In this document: in pieces, positions 27,288 through 35,246 of the stretch
How positions within the stretch are numbered: position 1 is the stretch's first letter
Layout of the letters: each line of letters starts with the position of its first letter
Origin: Actinocorallia herbida
Lineage (GTDB): Bacteria > Actinomycetota > Actinomycetes > Streptosporangiales > Streptosporangiaceae
DNA length: 64,000 bases
NCBI RefSeq assembly: GCF_003751225.1
Contig: NZ_RJKE01000001.1
Location: 3,844,001-3,908,000 of the forward strand
Reading direction: 5' to 3'
Notes under the pieces: generated by a model
The model's database searches: none
Told to the model about the DNA's origin: nothing
What the model saw: the letters and a program-made list of their open reading frames with translations, nothing else
Made by a program: the position numbers and the translations under genes

Positions 27288-27914
27288 TCAGGGGGGTGTG
27301 GGGTGGCGTTGGAGGAGGATCGCGGCCATGCCGAACTCGAAGCGGTCGGGGAAGGAGGTGGCGTCGAGGTGGGGGAGGACGCGGGTCAGGGCCGGGTGGT
27401 CGGTGGGGTGGACGGCGGAGACGAGGCGGGATCCGCCGGGTGGCGGGGCGGCTTGTTCCTCCTGGGTGAGGCCGAGGGTGAAGTAGAGGAGGGTCCAGGC
27501 GGTCCAGGCGGCGGCCCGGTCGGGGAGACCGGAGTCCAGCAGGGCTGAGACCAGCGCATCGGCGAAGCGGAGGGTGCGGGGGTCGGCAGGGTAGGTGCCG
27601 ACGACCAGGGCGGCGCCGTCGCGGTGGGTGAGGAGGGCGGCGCGGAACCGGCGGACAAGGGTCCGGGCGCGGTCATGCGGGGTGTCGGGCAGCGCGTCGA
27701 GGGAGACCTCGCCGGTGACGGCGTCGGCCATGAGTTCCAGCAGCCGGGTCTTGGTCTTGACGTGCCACAGGACGGTGTTCATCCGCACCCCGAGCCGGTC
27801 GGCGACGGCCCTGGTCGAGAGGCCCTCCAGGCCCCGGTCCTCCAGGACTTCCAGGGCGGACCGGACGACGGCCTCGGTGTCGAGCCTTCCGGTCTCCGCT
27901 TGCTTCTTGGTCAC
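27288..27914 (-). CDS. TetR-family repressor (TetR_C type)
   Basis: A 208-residue repressor. The HTH is at residues ~10-55 (LDTEAVVRSALEVLEDRGLEGLSTRAVADRLGV, then NTVLWHVKTKTRLLELMADA), the form found in tetracycline-repressor-like proteins with a TetR_C ligand domain. The GTG start is chosen because TACACT lies six bases upstream with a CTGACC -35 at 17 bases, a leaderless promoter; a longer form begins at 27938. Two palindromic operators overlap this promoter and the one for the divergent monooxygenase, so it should repress both and respond to the monooxygenase's substrate. Confidence 0.88.
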   Translation of the reverse strand: MTKKQAETGRLDTEAVVRSALEVLEDRGLEGLSTRAVADRLGVRMNTVLWHVKTKTRLLELMADAVTGEVSLDALPDTPHDRARTLVRRFRAALLTHRDGAALVVGTYPADPRTLRFADALVSALLDSGLPDRAAAWTAWTLLYFTLGLTQEEQAAPPPGGSRLVSAVHPTDHPALTRVLPHLDATSFPDRFEFGMAAILLQRHPTPP

Positions 27915-27921
27915 TGACCTA
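27907..27921. promoter_or_regulatory. TetR operator 1
   Basis: TTGGTCACTGACCTA is a near-perfect palindrome that overlaps the start of the TetR gene and supplies the TTGGTC -35 of the monooxygenase promoter (TATGGC -10 at 27930). It matches operator 2 at 27942 in 13 of 15 positions. Confidence 0.65.
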
Positions 27922-27941
27922 GTGTACGGTATGGCCATTCA

Positions 27942-27956
27942 TTGGTCAGTGACCAA
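27942..27956. promoter_or_regulatory. TetR operator 2
   Basis: TTGGTCAGTGACCAA is a perfect palindrome whose centre is 35 bases from that of operator 1. It contains the minus-strand -35 (CTGACC) of the TetR promoter, so binding would block autogenous transcription. Confidence 0.7.
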
Positions 27957-27981
27957 GAGTTGCGAGCTGGAAGGACACGTC

Positions 27982-29448
27982 ATGAGTGATCAGGTGGTGG
28001 TCGTCGGGGGAGGACCCGTCGGGCTGTGGCTCGCCGCCGAGCTGGAGCTGGGCGGGGTGCGCGCGGTCGTGGTCGAGGAGCGCGCCGAGCGGGACGAGCG
28101 TTCGCGCGCGCTCACCGTCCACCCGCGCACCCTGGAGGTCCTGGCCTCCCGCGGCGCGCACGGGCCGTTCGTCGCCGAAGGCGTGCCGCTGCCCGGCGGG
28201 CACTTCGGCGTGCTGGAGGGCAGGCTCGACTTCCGCGGGCTGGACAGCCCCTTCCCCTACACGCTCGCGCTGCCCCAGGCCCGGACCGAGGAACTCCTGG
28301 AGGCGCACGCCCGTGCCGTCGGGGCCCGTGTTCTGCGCGGCCACCGCGTCACCGGGCTCACCGAGCACCCCGGCTCGGTCACCGTCCACGTCGACGGGCC
28401 GGAAGGCGCACTCGACCTCGAGGCCGCCTACGTCGTCGGCTGCGACGGCGCGCGCAGCACCGTCCGCCAGGCGGCGGGCATCGAGTACCGGGGCACGCCC
28501 TCCACCGTCCTCGGCTGGCTCGGCGACGTGGTCCTGGACCGGCCGCCCGCACCCGGATACAGCCACTTCGGCGGCCGCGGCACCCTCATGGCCGTGCCGA
28601 TGCCCGGCGGCCTGCACCGCCTCGTCGGCATTACCCCCGACGACGTCACCACCGCCTGGCCCGGCGACCTCACCCTTGACGAGCTGCGCGCGAAGACCGT
28701 CTCCCTGGCCGGGGACGACTTCGGCATGCGCGATCCCGTCTGGCTGTCGCGGTACGGCAACGCGACCAGGCTGGCCGAGACCTACCGCAAGGGCCGGGTC
28801 CTCCTCGCCGGGGACGCCGCCCACCAGCACTTCCCGGCCGGAGGAGTCGGGATGAACGTGGGCATCCAGGACGCGGCGAACCTCGGGTGGAAGCTCGCTG
28901 CGACCCTGCGCGGGGCACCGGAAGGGCTCCTGGACACCTACCACGTCGAACGCCACCCCGTCGGCGCCGCCCTCACCGAGGGCAGCCGCGCCCAGGTCGC
29001 GCTCATGACGGCCTTCACCCCCGAGGGCCTCAGCCTGCGCGCCCTGCTCAGCGGGATGATCACCGGCCTGCCCGCGGTGAACGACCAGCTCGCCGCAAGG
29101 GTAAGCGCGCTGGACGTCGCCTACCCCCCGGCCGACCCGGACGCGCACCCGCTCACCGGCACCCGGGCCCCGGACACCGCCGTCCCCGGCACCGGCCTGT
29201 TCGCGCTGCTGCGCGCCGACGCCCACCTCCTCCTCGATCTGACGGGTGAGTCCGCCGCCGATCTCGACCGCCTCCGCACCCCCCGCCTGGCCGTCCACAG
29301 CGCCGCCCCCGACCGCGCACCCGCCTCCTGGGCGGGCGTAGAAGCCGCCCTCATCCGCCCCGACGGCCACGTCGACTGGGCCACCGACCACGCATCACCG
29401 GCCCGCCTGGCCGTCGCCGCCGACGCCCTGAACCTCTCCCTCCACTGA
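27982..29448 (+). CDS. FAD-dependent aromatic monooxygenase (TetX/Rox/PheA-like)
   Basis: A 488-residue class A flavoprotein monooxygenase. VVVGGGPVGLWLAAEL is the Rossmann FAD site, YVVGCDGARSTVRQ the DG motif, and GRVLLAGDAAHQHFPAGGVG the GD motif, followed by MNVGIQDAANLGWKLA. The C-terminal thioredoxin-like region is present. Members hydroxylate phenols or inactivate antibiotics such as tetracycline and rifampicin. A divergent TetR gene with twin operators suggests induction by a xenobiotic or aromatic product. The ATG has GGAAGGA upstream. Confidence 0.9.
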   Translation: MSDQVVVVGGGPVGLWLAAELELGGVRAVVVEERAERDERSRALTVHPRTLEVLASRGAHGPFVAEGVPLPGGHFGVLEGRLDFRGLDSPFPYTLALPQARTEELLEAHARAVGARVLRGHRVTGLTEHPGSVTVHVDGPEGALDLEAAYVVGCDGARSTVRQAAGIEYRGTPSTVLGWLGDVVLDRPPAPGYSHFGGRGTLMAVPMPGGLHRLVGITPDDVTTAWPGDLTLDELRAKTVSLAGDDFGMRDPVWLSRYGNATRLAETYRKGRVLLAGDAAHQHFPAGGVGMNVGIQDAANLGWKLAATLRGAPEGLLDTYHVERHPVGAALTEGSRAQVALMTAFTPEGLSLRALLSGMITGLPAVNDQLAARVSALDVAYPPADPDAHPLTGTRAPDTAVPGTGLFALLRADAHLLLDLTGESAADLDRLRTPRLAVHSAAPDRAPASWAGVEAALIRPDGHVDWATDHASPARLAVAADALNLSLH

Positions 29449-29580
29449 CCGGGAGGACCACGGCCCGCCATCCCTTCGTTCCGCACGGCCCGTTCGCCGA
29501 GGCCATCACCTCGAACCGGCTCCCGCTGAGCCGGGTCGGCCGACGTCCAGGAATCGCACATTCGACCGAAAGGAAGTCCC

Positions 29581-29979
29581 ATGACCATCGAGCGTGCCGA
29601 CCCGCCCGGCCTGGCCTCCGCGCCCGGCCTGATCAGCCAGGTCGTCACCGTCACCGACCGGAAGCTGGTGCATCTGTCGGGACAGGTCGCCTGGGACGAG
29701 CGCGGCGCCCTCGTCGCGCCCGGCGACCACGTCGGACAGGCCGCCCGGATCGCCCGGAACGTCGACACCGCGCTGGCCGCCGTCGGAGCCACCCGCGCCG
29801 ACATCGTCAAGGAGACCGTCTACGTCGTAGACCACACCCCCGAACTGCTCCAGCCGATCCTCGCCGCGCTCCGCGACGGAACCCAACCCCCGCCCGCCAG
29901 CACCTTCCTCGGCGTCACCGCCCTGTTCGCCCCCGGCTTCCTCATCGAAGTCGACATCATCGCCGCGATCTCCCGCTGA
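29581..29979 (+). CDS. RidA-family (YjgF) enamine/imine deaminase-like protein
   Basis: A 132-residue RidA-fold protein. HLSGQVAWDERG, QAARIARNVDTALAAVGATRADIVK and PPASTFLGVTALFAPGFLIEVDIIA follow the family pattern. The canonical Arg of the RidA active site near the C-terminal strand is not obvious (PASTFLGV replaces the usual P-x-R-x motif), so it belongs to a non-archetypal subgroup. Such proteins hydrolyse reactive imines or act in specific degradation pathways. It follows the monooxygenase on the same strand by 132 bases and could act on its product. The ATG has GAAAGGAAG upstream. Confidence 0.85.
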   Translation: MTIERADPPGLASAPGLISQVVTVTDRKLVHLSGQVAWDERGALVAPGDHVGQAARIARNVDTALAAVGATRADIVKETVYVVDHTPELLQPILAALRDGTQPPPASTFLGVTALFAPGFLIEVDIIAAISR

Positions 29980-30368
29980 CCCCACCGAGCGGGCGGTACC
30001 CCTCCCGCCCGCTCCCCGCACGCCGTCCCGGCGCCGCCTAGGCGTCGTGGCTCCCGACGTCTCCGTCGGCCGCCCGCTCCTCCAAGTCCTGAGCCGGGAC
30101 GATCTCGCCGTCCCCGAGCCTGCCGTGCAGGAGCGGGACCGGGGCCCGCACCGGGATCTCGTCGGTGTCGCGAGCCGTGCAGGATCTGCGGGCGTTCCGT
30201 TGGGCGACCGGCGGGACCGCCCGGTCGGCGTGTGCGCGGTCGCAGGTCATCGCGAATCCGCTGGGAGAGCCCGCGTTCGCTCAGGACGATCGGGGGCGCG
30301 GGCACAGGCCATCGGGAACCCGGTGCGGGCGGATGGGGAGCGGGAGTGCTCGGCGGGGTCGGAGGGGC
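29980..30368. other. Intergenic stretch with possible gene remnant
   Basis: Only the short minus-strand frame described separately (30038-30250) looks coding. No clear terminator, promoter or repeat was seen in the rest. Confidence 0.4.
30038..30250 (-). CDS. Doubtful small CDS or C-terminal gene fragment
   Basis: A 70-codon frame whose last ~45 codons (DEIPVRAPVPLLHGRLGDGE, then IVPAQDLEERAADGD) have the strong G/C third-position bias of real genes here, whereas the first ~25 codons do not read like a protein N-terminus. It may be the surviving 3' end of a lost gene. I recognise no family and no ribosome site. Confidence 0.3.
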   Translation of the reverse strand: MTCDRAHADRAVPPVAQRNARRSCTARDTDEIPVRAPVPLLHGRLGDGEIVPAQDLEERAADGDVGSHDA

Positions 30369-30962
30369 TCAGGGGCGGAGGCCGTTGAGGAGGGTGAGGA
30401 TCGCGTGTTCGGCTTCGGTGCGGGCGGATTCGGGGTCGGGGGAGCCGGCGATGAGGAGGCCCGCTTCGCCGAGGGCGGCGAGGATCAGGTGGGCGAGGGA
30501 GTGGACGGGGAGGTCGGCGCGGAGGGCGCCCGCGGCGACGCCGGCCTCCACACCGGCGGTCACCAGGCCCAGGGCGTACTTCTCGTCGATGTCGCGCCAC
30601 TCGCGCCAGCCGAGGACGGCGGGCGCCTCGATGAGGCCGATTCTGGCCTTGTCCTGCTCCAGGCAGACCAGCAGGAAGGTGCGCAGTCCCGCCTCCAGGG
30701 CGGCGAGGGGATCGGCGGGATCGGCTTCGGCGAGCGCGAGGGTCACCCGCTCGATCAGCTCCTGCTGGATCTGCTCGTGCACGGCGCGGAACAGTTCCTT
30801 CTTGTCCTTGAAGTGGTGGTACATCGCGCCGCGGGAGCTGCCCGCGCGGTCGACGATCTCCGTGGTGCCGACCGCCGCGTACCCGTGCTCGGCGAAGAGC
30901 GCGCGCGCTGCGGCGACCAGGTTCGCCCGGGTCGCCTCGGACTTCTCGGCCTGCCTGCTCAT
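30369..30962 (-). CDS. TetR/AcrR-family repressor
   Basis: A 197-residue repressor with the HTH at residues ~10-55 (RANLVAAARALFAEHGYAAV, GTTEIVDRAGSSRGAMYHHF, KDKKELFRAVHE). The C-terminal ligand domain has LGWREWRDIDEKYALGLV. It is divergent from two alpha/beta hydrolase genes, with a 17-base palindrome between, and most likely represses them together with itself. The ligand is unknown; a hydrophobic ester or epoxide that the hydrolases destroy would be a natural inducer. Confidence 0.9.
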   Translation of the reverse strand: MSRQAEKSEATRANLVAAARALFAEHGYAAVGTTEIVDRAGSSRGAMYHHFKDKKELFRAVHEQIQQELIERVTLALAEADPADPLAALEAGLRTFLLVCLEQDKARIGLIEAPAVLGWREWRDIDEKYALGLVTAGVEAGVAAGALRADLPVHSLAHLILAALGEAGLLIAGSPDPESARTEAEHAILTLLNGLRP

Positions 30963-30998
30963 CGGTGGATCCCGTCACTGAACACAGGCCGCCCTATA

Positions 30999-31015
30999 AA
31001 ACAGGCAGCCTGTTT
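30999..31015. promoter_or_regulatory. Palindromic TetR operator
   Basis: AAACAGGCAGCCTGTTT is a perfect palindrome in the 100-base region between the TetR gene and the hydrolase operon. It overlaps AT-rich sequence (CTATAAA, TTATCGT) suited to promoters on either side. Confidence 0.7.
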
Positions 31016-31062
31016 GTTATCGTCTCGGCCATAGGTATTCTCGCCGACCCACGGGAGCGACC

Positions 31063-31986
31063 ATGCGCGACATGACCACCGAAGCGCGAGCCTGGTGGCG
31101 TGACCCCGCCCTCGGCGCCCGCCGGGAGCTCACCCTGCCGACGGGCACCGTGGCGGTGTCCGAGACCGGATCGGGGGAGCCGATCGTGTTCGTCCACGGC
31201 CTGCTGGTCAACGCCAACCTCTGGCGGCTCGTGGTGCCGGGGCTCGCCGACCGGTTCCGCTGCCTCACCCTCGACCTGCCGTTCGGCGCGCACGCCGGGT
31301 CCGTCCCGGACGCCGACCTCACCCCGCCCGGTCTGGCCGCCCTGGTCGTCGCCGCCCTCGAGGCGCTCGACCGCGGACCGGTGACCCTGGTGGGCAACGA
31401 CACCGGGGGCGCGGTCTGCCAGCTCGTCGCCGTCAGCCGTCCCGACCTGGTGGCCCGGCTGGTCCTCACCTCGTGCGACGCCTACGACAACTTCCCGCCG
31501 AAGGCGTTCGGCTATCTCAAGCCCGTCGCGGCGGTCCCCGGCGGGCTCGCGGCGTTGCTCACCGCGCTGCGGCTGCCCGCCCTGCGCAGGCTGCCGATCG
31601 CCTTCGGGCGGCTGAGCAGGCGGACCGTGCCGCGGAAGGTGAGCGACACCTATGTCCTGCCCGCCTGCGTCGGCCGCGACGTCCGCGCCGACCTGCGCCG
31701 GGTGCTGCGCGGCGTGGACCGGCGGCACACGCTGGAGGCGGCTCGCCGCTTCGGCGGATTCACCCGGCCTGTGCTCATCGCCTGGTCGGCGGACGACGTC
31801 TTCTTCCCCGCCGGGCACGCGGAACGCCTGGCGGCCGACTTCCCCGACGCGACGCTCACGTGGATCCCCGGCGCGCGCACCTTCTCGGCCGAGGACGCCC
31901 CCGAAGCGCTCGCCGCGTCGATCGCCGCGTTCGTCGGCGATAACCCCGTCGTCGATAACCCCGTCGTCGAGACGCCGGCGCGATGA
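31063..31986 (+). CDS. Alpha/beta hydrolase with GNDTGG elbow and no canonical His
   Basis: A 307-residue alpha/beta-hydrolase-fold protein. IVFVHGLLVNANLW is the oxyanion strand and LVGNDTGGAVC the nucleophile elbow with Asp, as in haloalkane dehalogenases and epoxide hydrolases. The acid strand is LIAWSADDVFFP. At the place of the catalytic His (usually GHF-x-x-ED-x-PE) it has GARTFSAEDAPE, so His is replaced by Thr. The C-terminus carries a DNPVV duplication from a perfect 15-base tandem repeat at 31939-31968. It begins the TetR-controlled operon and its stop overlaps the next start (ATGA). Confidence 0.85.
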   Translation: MRDMTTEARAWWRDPALGARRELTLPTGTVAVSETGSGEPIVFVHGLLVNANLWRLVVPGLADRFRCLTLDLPFGAHAGSVPDADLTPPGLAALVVAALEALDRGPVTLVGNDTGGAVCQLVAVSRPDLVARLVLTSCDAYDNFPPKAFGYLKPVAAVPGGLAALLTALRLPALRRLPIAFGRLSRRTVPRKVSDTYVLPACVGRDVRADLRRVLRGVDRRHTLEAARRFGGFTRPVLIAWSADDVFFPAGHAERLAADFPDATLTWIPGARTFSAEDAPEALAASIAAFVGDNPVVDNPVVETPAR

Positions 31987-32891
31987 CCGGCCGGGAGCCG
32001 CCCGCGGCGCCGGGCGTCGAGCACCGGTTCGTCGACGTCGGTGGCCTGCGGACCCATGTGGCGCTCGCGGGCATCGGCGATCCGCTGGTCCTGCTGCACG
32101 GCTGGCCGCAGAACTGGTGGCAGTGGCGGCACCTCATCGGTCCGCTCGCCGAGCACCACCGGGTGATCTGTCCGGATCTGCGCGGTCTGGGGTGGACCGA
32201 CGCGCCGCGCGACGGCTACCGGGCCTCGGTGATGGCCGACGATGTGATGGGCCTGCTCGATCGTCTCGGCGTGCACCGCTTCGGCCTGATCGGACACGAC
32301 TGGGGAGGGCTGGCCGGGTACCTGATCGCGCTCCGGCATCCCGACCGCGTCACCGGCTACCTCGCGCTCAACACCGCCAACCCGTTCCTGCGCCCCACGC
32401 CGCGCGTGCTCCTGTCCGGCGCCCGGCTCTGGCACGTCGTCGCGAACGCCCTTCCGTGGCTCGGCCCGCGCCTGGCGGCGTCGGCGATCCCGAGGTGGGC
32501 GCTGCGGCACTGGACCTACCGCGCCGCCGCCATGACCCCCGCGGACCGCGAGGTCTTCCTCGCCCGGTTCCGGGAACCGGCACGCGTAGACGCCACGGTC
32601 CGCTACTACCGGAACCTCCTGGTACGGGAGATCCCCCTGCTCCTGGCAGGCCGGTACCGCGGGTCCCGGCTGACCGTGCCCACCCTCGTCCTGTCCGGCG
32701 ACCGGGATCCGCTCCTGCCGCCGGCGATGATGTCGGGATTCGCCGGGCAGGCGGACGACCTGCGCGTGGAGCTGATCGAACACGTCGGCCACTTCCCCGC
32801 CACCGAGGCCCCCGCCCGCGTCACCGAACGCGCGCTGTCCTTCTTCGGCGCCGCGGCTGCCTCGGGACGGACGGGGCGCCCCGGTCGGTGA
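31983..32891 (+). CDS. Epoxide hydrolase/dehalogenase-like alpha/beta hydrolase
   Basis: A 302-residue hydrolase with a complete set of active-site motifs: LLHGWPQNWWQW (HGxP oxyanion), LIGHDWGGLAGY (nucleophile Asp), LSGDRDPLLP (acid) and EHVGHFPATEAP (His). This matches soluble epoxide hydrolases and related fluoro/haloalkane enzymes. It is translationally coupled to the preceding hydrolase that lacks the His, so the pair may act together, with this subunit as the competent enzyme. Regulation is expected through the palindrome at 30999. Confidence 0.9.
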   Translation: MTGREPPAAPGVEHRFVDVGGLRTHVALAGIGDPLVLLHGWPQNWWQWRHLIGPLAEHHRVICPDLRGLGWTDAPRDGYRASVMADDVMGLLDRLGVHRFGLIGHDWGGLAGYLIALRHPDRVTGYLALNTANPFLRPTPRVLLSGARLWHVVANALPWLGPRLAASAIPRWALRHWTYRAAAMTPADREVFLARFREPARVDATVRYYRNLLVREIPLLLAGRYRGSRLTVPTLVLSGDRDPLLPPAMMSGFAGQADDLRVELIEHVGHFPATEAPARVTERALSFFGAAAASGRTGRPGR

Positions 32892-32898
32892 GCCCGAC

Positions 32899-32934
32899 GG
32901 CTCCGCCCCGGCATCGCGGTGCAGGGGCGGAGCC
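32899..32934. terminator. Hairpin terminator
   Basis: GGCTCCGCCCC and GGGGCGGAGCC form an 11-bp perfect stem with a 14-base loop directly after the second hydrolase gene. Confidence 0.65.
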
Positions 32935-33099
32935 CGAGGAGGTGGTGCGGACGGGAACGCTTTGCGTACTCTCGGGCTGGGGTGGGGGTCGAGGGGAGCC
33001 CGTTTCGGCGACGAACGAAACGAGCGGAACCGAGGCCGCTCGCCTGAACCGCGCTCGCCCGGCGTCGGCCCGGCGGGACCTAGCAGAAGGAACGTCGCC

Positions 33100-34446
33100 T
33101 TGACCGAGCAGCCCGGCTACGCCGTCACCGATCCCGCCACCGGAGAGGTGGTCGCGACCTACCCGACCGCCACGGACGCCGACGTCGAGCGGGCGCTCGC
33201 CGCGGCGCAGGGGGCCGTCGCGTGGGGGAGGCGCGGCACCGTCGCCGAGCGGGCGGCGCTGCTGCGGCGGGTCGCCGCGCTGCACACGGAGCGCCGCGCC
33301 GACCTCGCCGCGACGATCACGCGGGAGATGGGCAAGCCGCTGGAGGACGCCGAAGGCGAGATCGACTTCTGCGTCGACATCTACACCTTCTACGCCGACA
33401 ACGCGGAGAGCCTCCTCGCGGACGAGCCGATCAAGGTCGGCGAGGGGAGCGCGGTCGTCCGGCGGCGTCCGGTGGGCGTGCTGCTCGGCATCATGCCGTG
33501 GAACTTCCCGGCCTACCAGGTGGCCAGGTTCGCCGCGCCCAACCTCGTGGCGGGCAACACGATCGTGCTCAAGCACGCGCCGCAGTGCCCGGCCTCGGCC
33601 GCCGCGCTGGAGCAGATCTTCCACGACGCGGGTTTCCCCGAGGGCGCCTACGTCAACATCTACGCCACCAACGAGCAGATCGCCGGCATGATCGCCGACC
33701 CGCGCGTGCAGGGCGTCTCGCTGACCGGCTCCGAGCGGGCCGGCGCGGCGGTCGCGGAGATCGCCGGACGCCACCTGAAGAAGGTGGTCCTCGAACTCGG
33801 CGGCTCCGACCCGTTCATCGTCCTGTCCAGCGCGGACCTCGACGACACGGTCGACAAGGCGGTCTCGGCACGGCTGGACAACACCGGCCAGTCCTGCAAC
33901 GCCGCCAAGCGGTTCATCGTCGTCGAGGACCTCTACGACGAGTTCGTCACCAAGTTCACCGAACGGCTCCTCGCCAGTTCGCCCGCCGCGCCCCTGTCGT
34001 CCCAGGCCGCCGCCGACACCCTCGCCCGCCAGGTCGACGCGGCCGTGGCCGAGGGCGCGGTCCACCACACCGCGGGAGAGCGGCAGGGCGCCTACTTCCC
34101 TGCCGGAGTCCTCACCGGCCTCACCACCGACCACGCCGTGGCCCACCAGGAACTCTTCGGCCCCGTCGCCATGGTCTTCCGCGCCGCCGACGAGGCCGAA
34201 GCCGTCGACATCGCGAACGACACCCCGTACGGCCTGGGCTCCTACCTGTTCACCACCGACCCCGACCAGGCCCGCCGCGTCGCCGACCACATCGACGCGG
34301 GCATGGTCTTCGTCAACGGCGTCGGCGCGGAAAGCGCAGAGCTCCCCTTCGGCGGCGTCAAGCGCTCCGGCTTCGGCCGTGAACTGGGCAACTCGGGCAT
34401 CGAGGAGTTCCTCAACAAGAAGCTCATCCGCACCGTCAAGCCCTGA
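33100..34446 (+). CDS. NAD(P)-dependent aldehyde dehydrogenase (succinate-semialdehyde type)
   Basis: A 448-residue aldehyde dehydrogenase. IMPWNFPAYQVARFAAPNL, VSLTGSERAGAAVA, VVLELGGSDPFIV (catalytic Glu) and NTGQSCNAAKRFIV (catalytic Cys) are all present, and the overall form fits succinate-semialdehyde dehydrogenases. The GDP-x-x-x-T-x-x-GPLS loop after the Cys domain is shortened to LASSPAAPLSS, about a dozen residues less than usual. The TTG start has GAAGGA upstream and gives the family N-terminus. An antisense decayed aldehyde dehydrogenase gene lies immediately downstream. Confidence 0.88.
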   Translation: MTEQPGYAVTDPATGEVVATYPTATDADVERALAAAQGAVAWGRRGTVAERAALLRRVAALHTERRADLAATITREMGKPLEDAEGEIDFCVDIYTFYADNAESLLADEPIKVGEGSAVVRRRPVGVLLGIMPWNFPAYQVARFAAPNLVAGNTIVLKHAPQCPASAAALEQIFHDAGFPEGAYVNIYATNEQIAGMIADPRVQGVSLTGSERAGAAVAEIAGRHLKKVVLELGGSDPFIVLSSADLDDTVDKAVSARLDNTGQSCNAAKRFIVVEDLYDEFVTKFTERLLASSPAAPLSSQAAADTLARQVDAAVAEGAVHHTAGERQGAYFPAGVLTGLTTDHAVAHQELFGPVAMVFRAADEAEAVDIANDTPYGLGSYLFTTDPDQARRVADHIDAGMVFVNGVGAESAELPFGGVKRSGFGRELGNSGIEEFLNKKLIRTVKP

Positions 34447-34457
34447 CCGCACCGGAT

Positions 34458-34497
34458 CCCGTCCGCCCGCGGACGCGGCGTCCCCCGCGCGGACGGG
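34458..34497. terminator. Hairpin terminator after aldehyde dehydrogenase
   Basis: CCCGTCCGC and GCGGACGGG arms (9 bp) flank 22 bases that contain further GC complementarity. It lies just after the stop codon and before the convergent pseudogene remnant. Confidence 0.5.
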
Positions 34498-34509
34498 TCC
34501 TCCGGGCAG

Positions 34510-34976
34510 AGCCGGGCGTAGACCGTCTTCGTCTCCATGTACGCCTCGATCCCGTCGCGGCCGAACCCGCGGCCCCAGCCGGACTGCTTGTAGCCGCCGA
34601 AGGGGAGGGCGTGGTCGTGGACGAGCCGGCAGTTCAGCGTGATGGTGTCCTCCTGGTAGAGCCGCACGGCGGGATCGACGTTGGTGAGATCCGCAGACGC
34701 AGCCCTGGCCGGAGTGCACGAAGACGCCCATCGCCTCGGTGCGGAGCCGGTCGAGGAGAAGGGCCACAGCACCTTGGCGCGCTCGCGGCCCGGCAGACCG
34801 CTCCATACGCCTGACTCGAAGGACGCCCGCGCCCTGGCCACCGCCTCGTTGACGGCCTCGGCACCGCCGTCGGTGAACTCGGTGATCTGTTCCTCGGTCG
34901 CGGGGTCGATGACCGGAATCACCGCACCGCTCCCCGGCCGCTTCTCAATGTCGTTCAACACCGACTGCACGCTCAT
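34510..34976 (-). pseudogene. Mosaic aldehyde dehydrogenase pseudogene
   Basis: Three separated pieces of an aldehyde dehydrogenase lie side by side. The first ~75 codons are a good N-terminus (SGAVIPVIDPATEEQI, ARASFESGVWSGL, GRERAKVLW). Next, in another frame, comes the catalytic segment GVFVHSGQGCVCGS. Then, back in the first frame, NVDPAVRLYQEDTITLNC, HALPFGGYKQSGWGRGFG and the C-terminal IEAYMETKTVYARL. About 350 internal residues are missing and the native stop is gone. It resembles phenylacetaldehyde/betaine-aldehyde-type enzymes and differs from the intact neighbour at 33100, so it is not a simple duplicate. Confidence 0.8.
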
Positions 34977-35118
34977 GCCCGGCCTCCGCTGTGCCCACCG
35001 GTCCCGAGCGCCTCGGTAGTGGCGTAGGGCGATATAGAGGATCAGGTTCTCGCTCGGCGGACACTCCGACATCGGCCATGGTGGCGATCAAGGGCCCGGC
35101 TCGTGCATCGCAGAAGCG

Positions 35119-35140
35119 ATGATGATCGGATTATCATCAT
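35119..35140. promoter_or_regulatory. AT-rich inverted repeat, candidate operator
   Basis: ATGATGAT and ATCATCAT arms are separated by CGGATT, in an unusually AT-rich island upstream of the Moco-domain gene. No regulator gene is adjacent, so the binding protein is unknown. Confidence 0.5.
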
Positions 35141-35246
35141 TGATTCTGCTAAGTATTTGTCGCTCTGTCCCTTGCTTCTGCGGAGGGTCGATCTAGGGTG
35201 GGGGAGGGAAGGCCGTAGGGGTGGCCGTGTCTCGTGGAGGTGCGGG

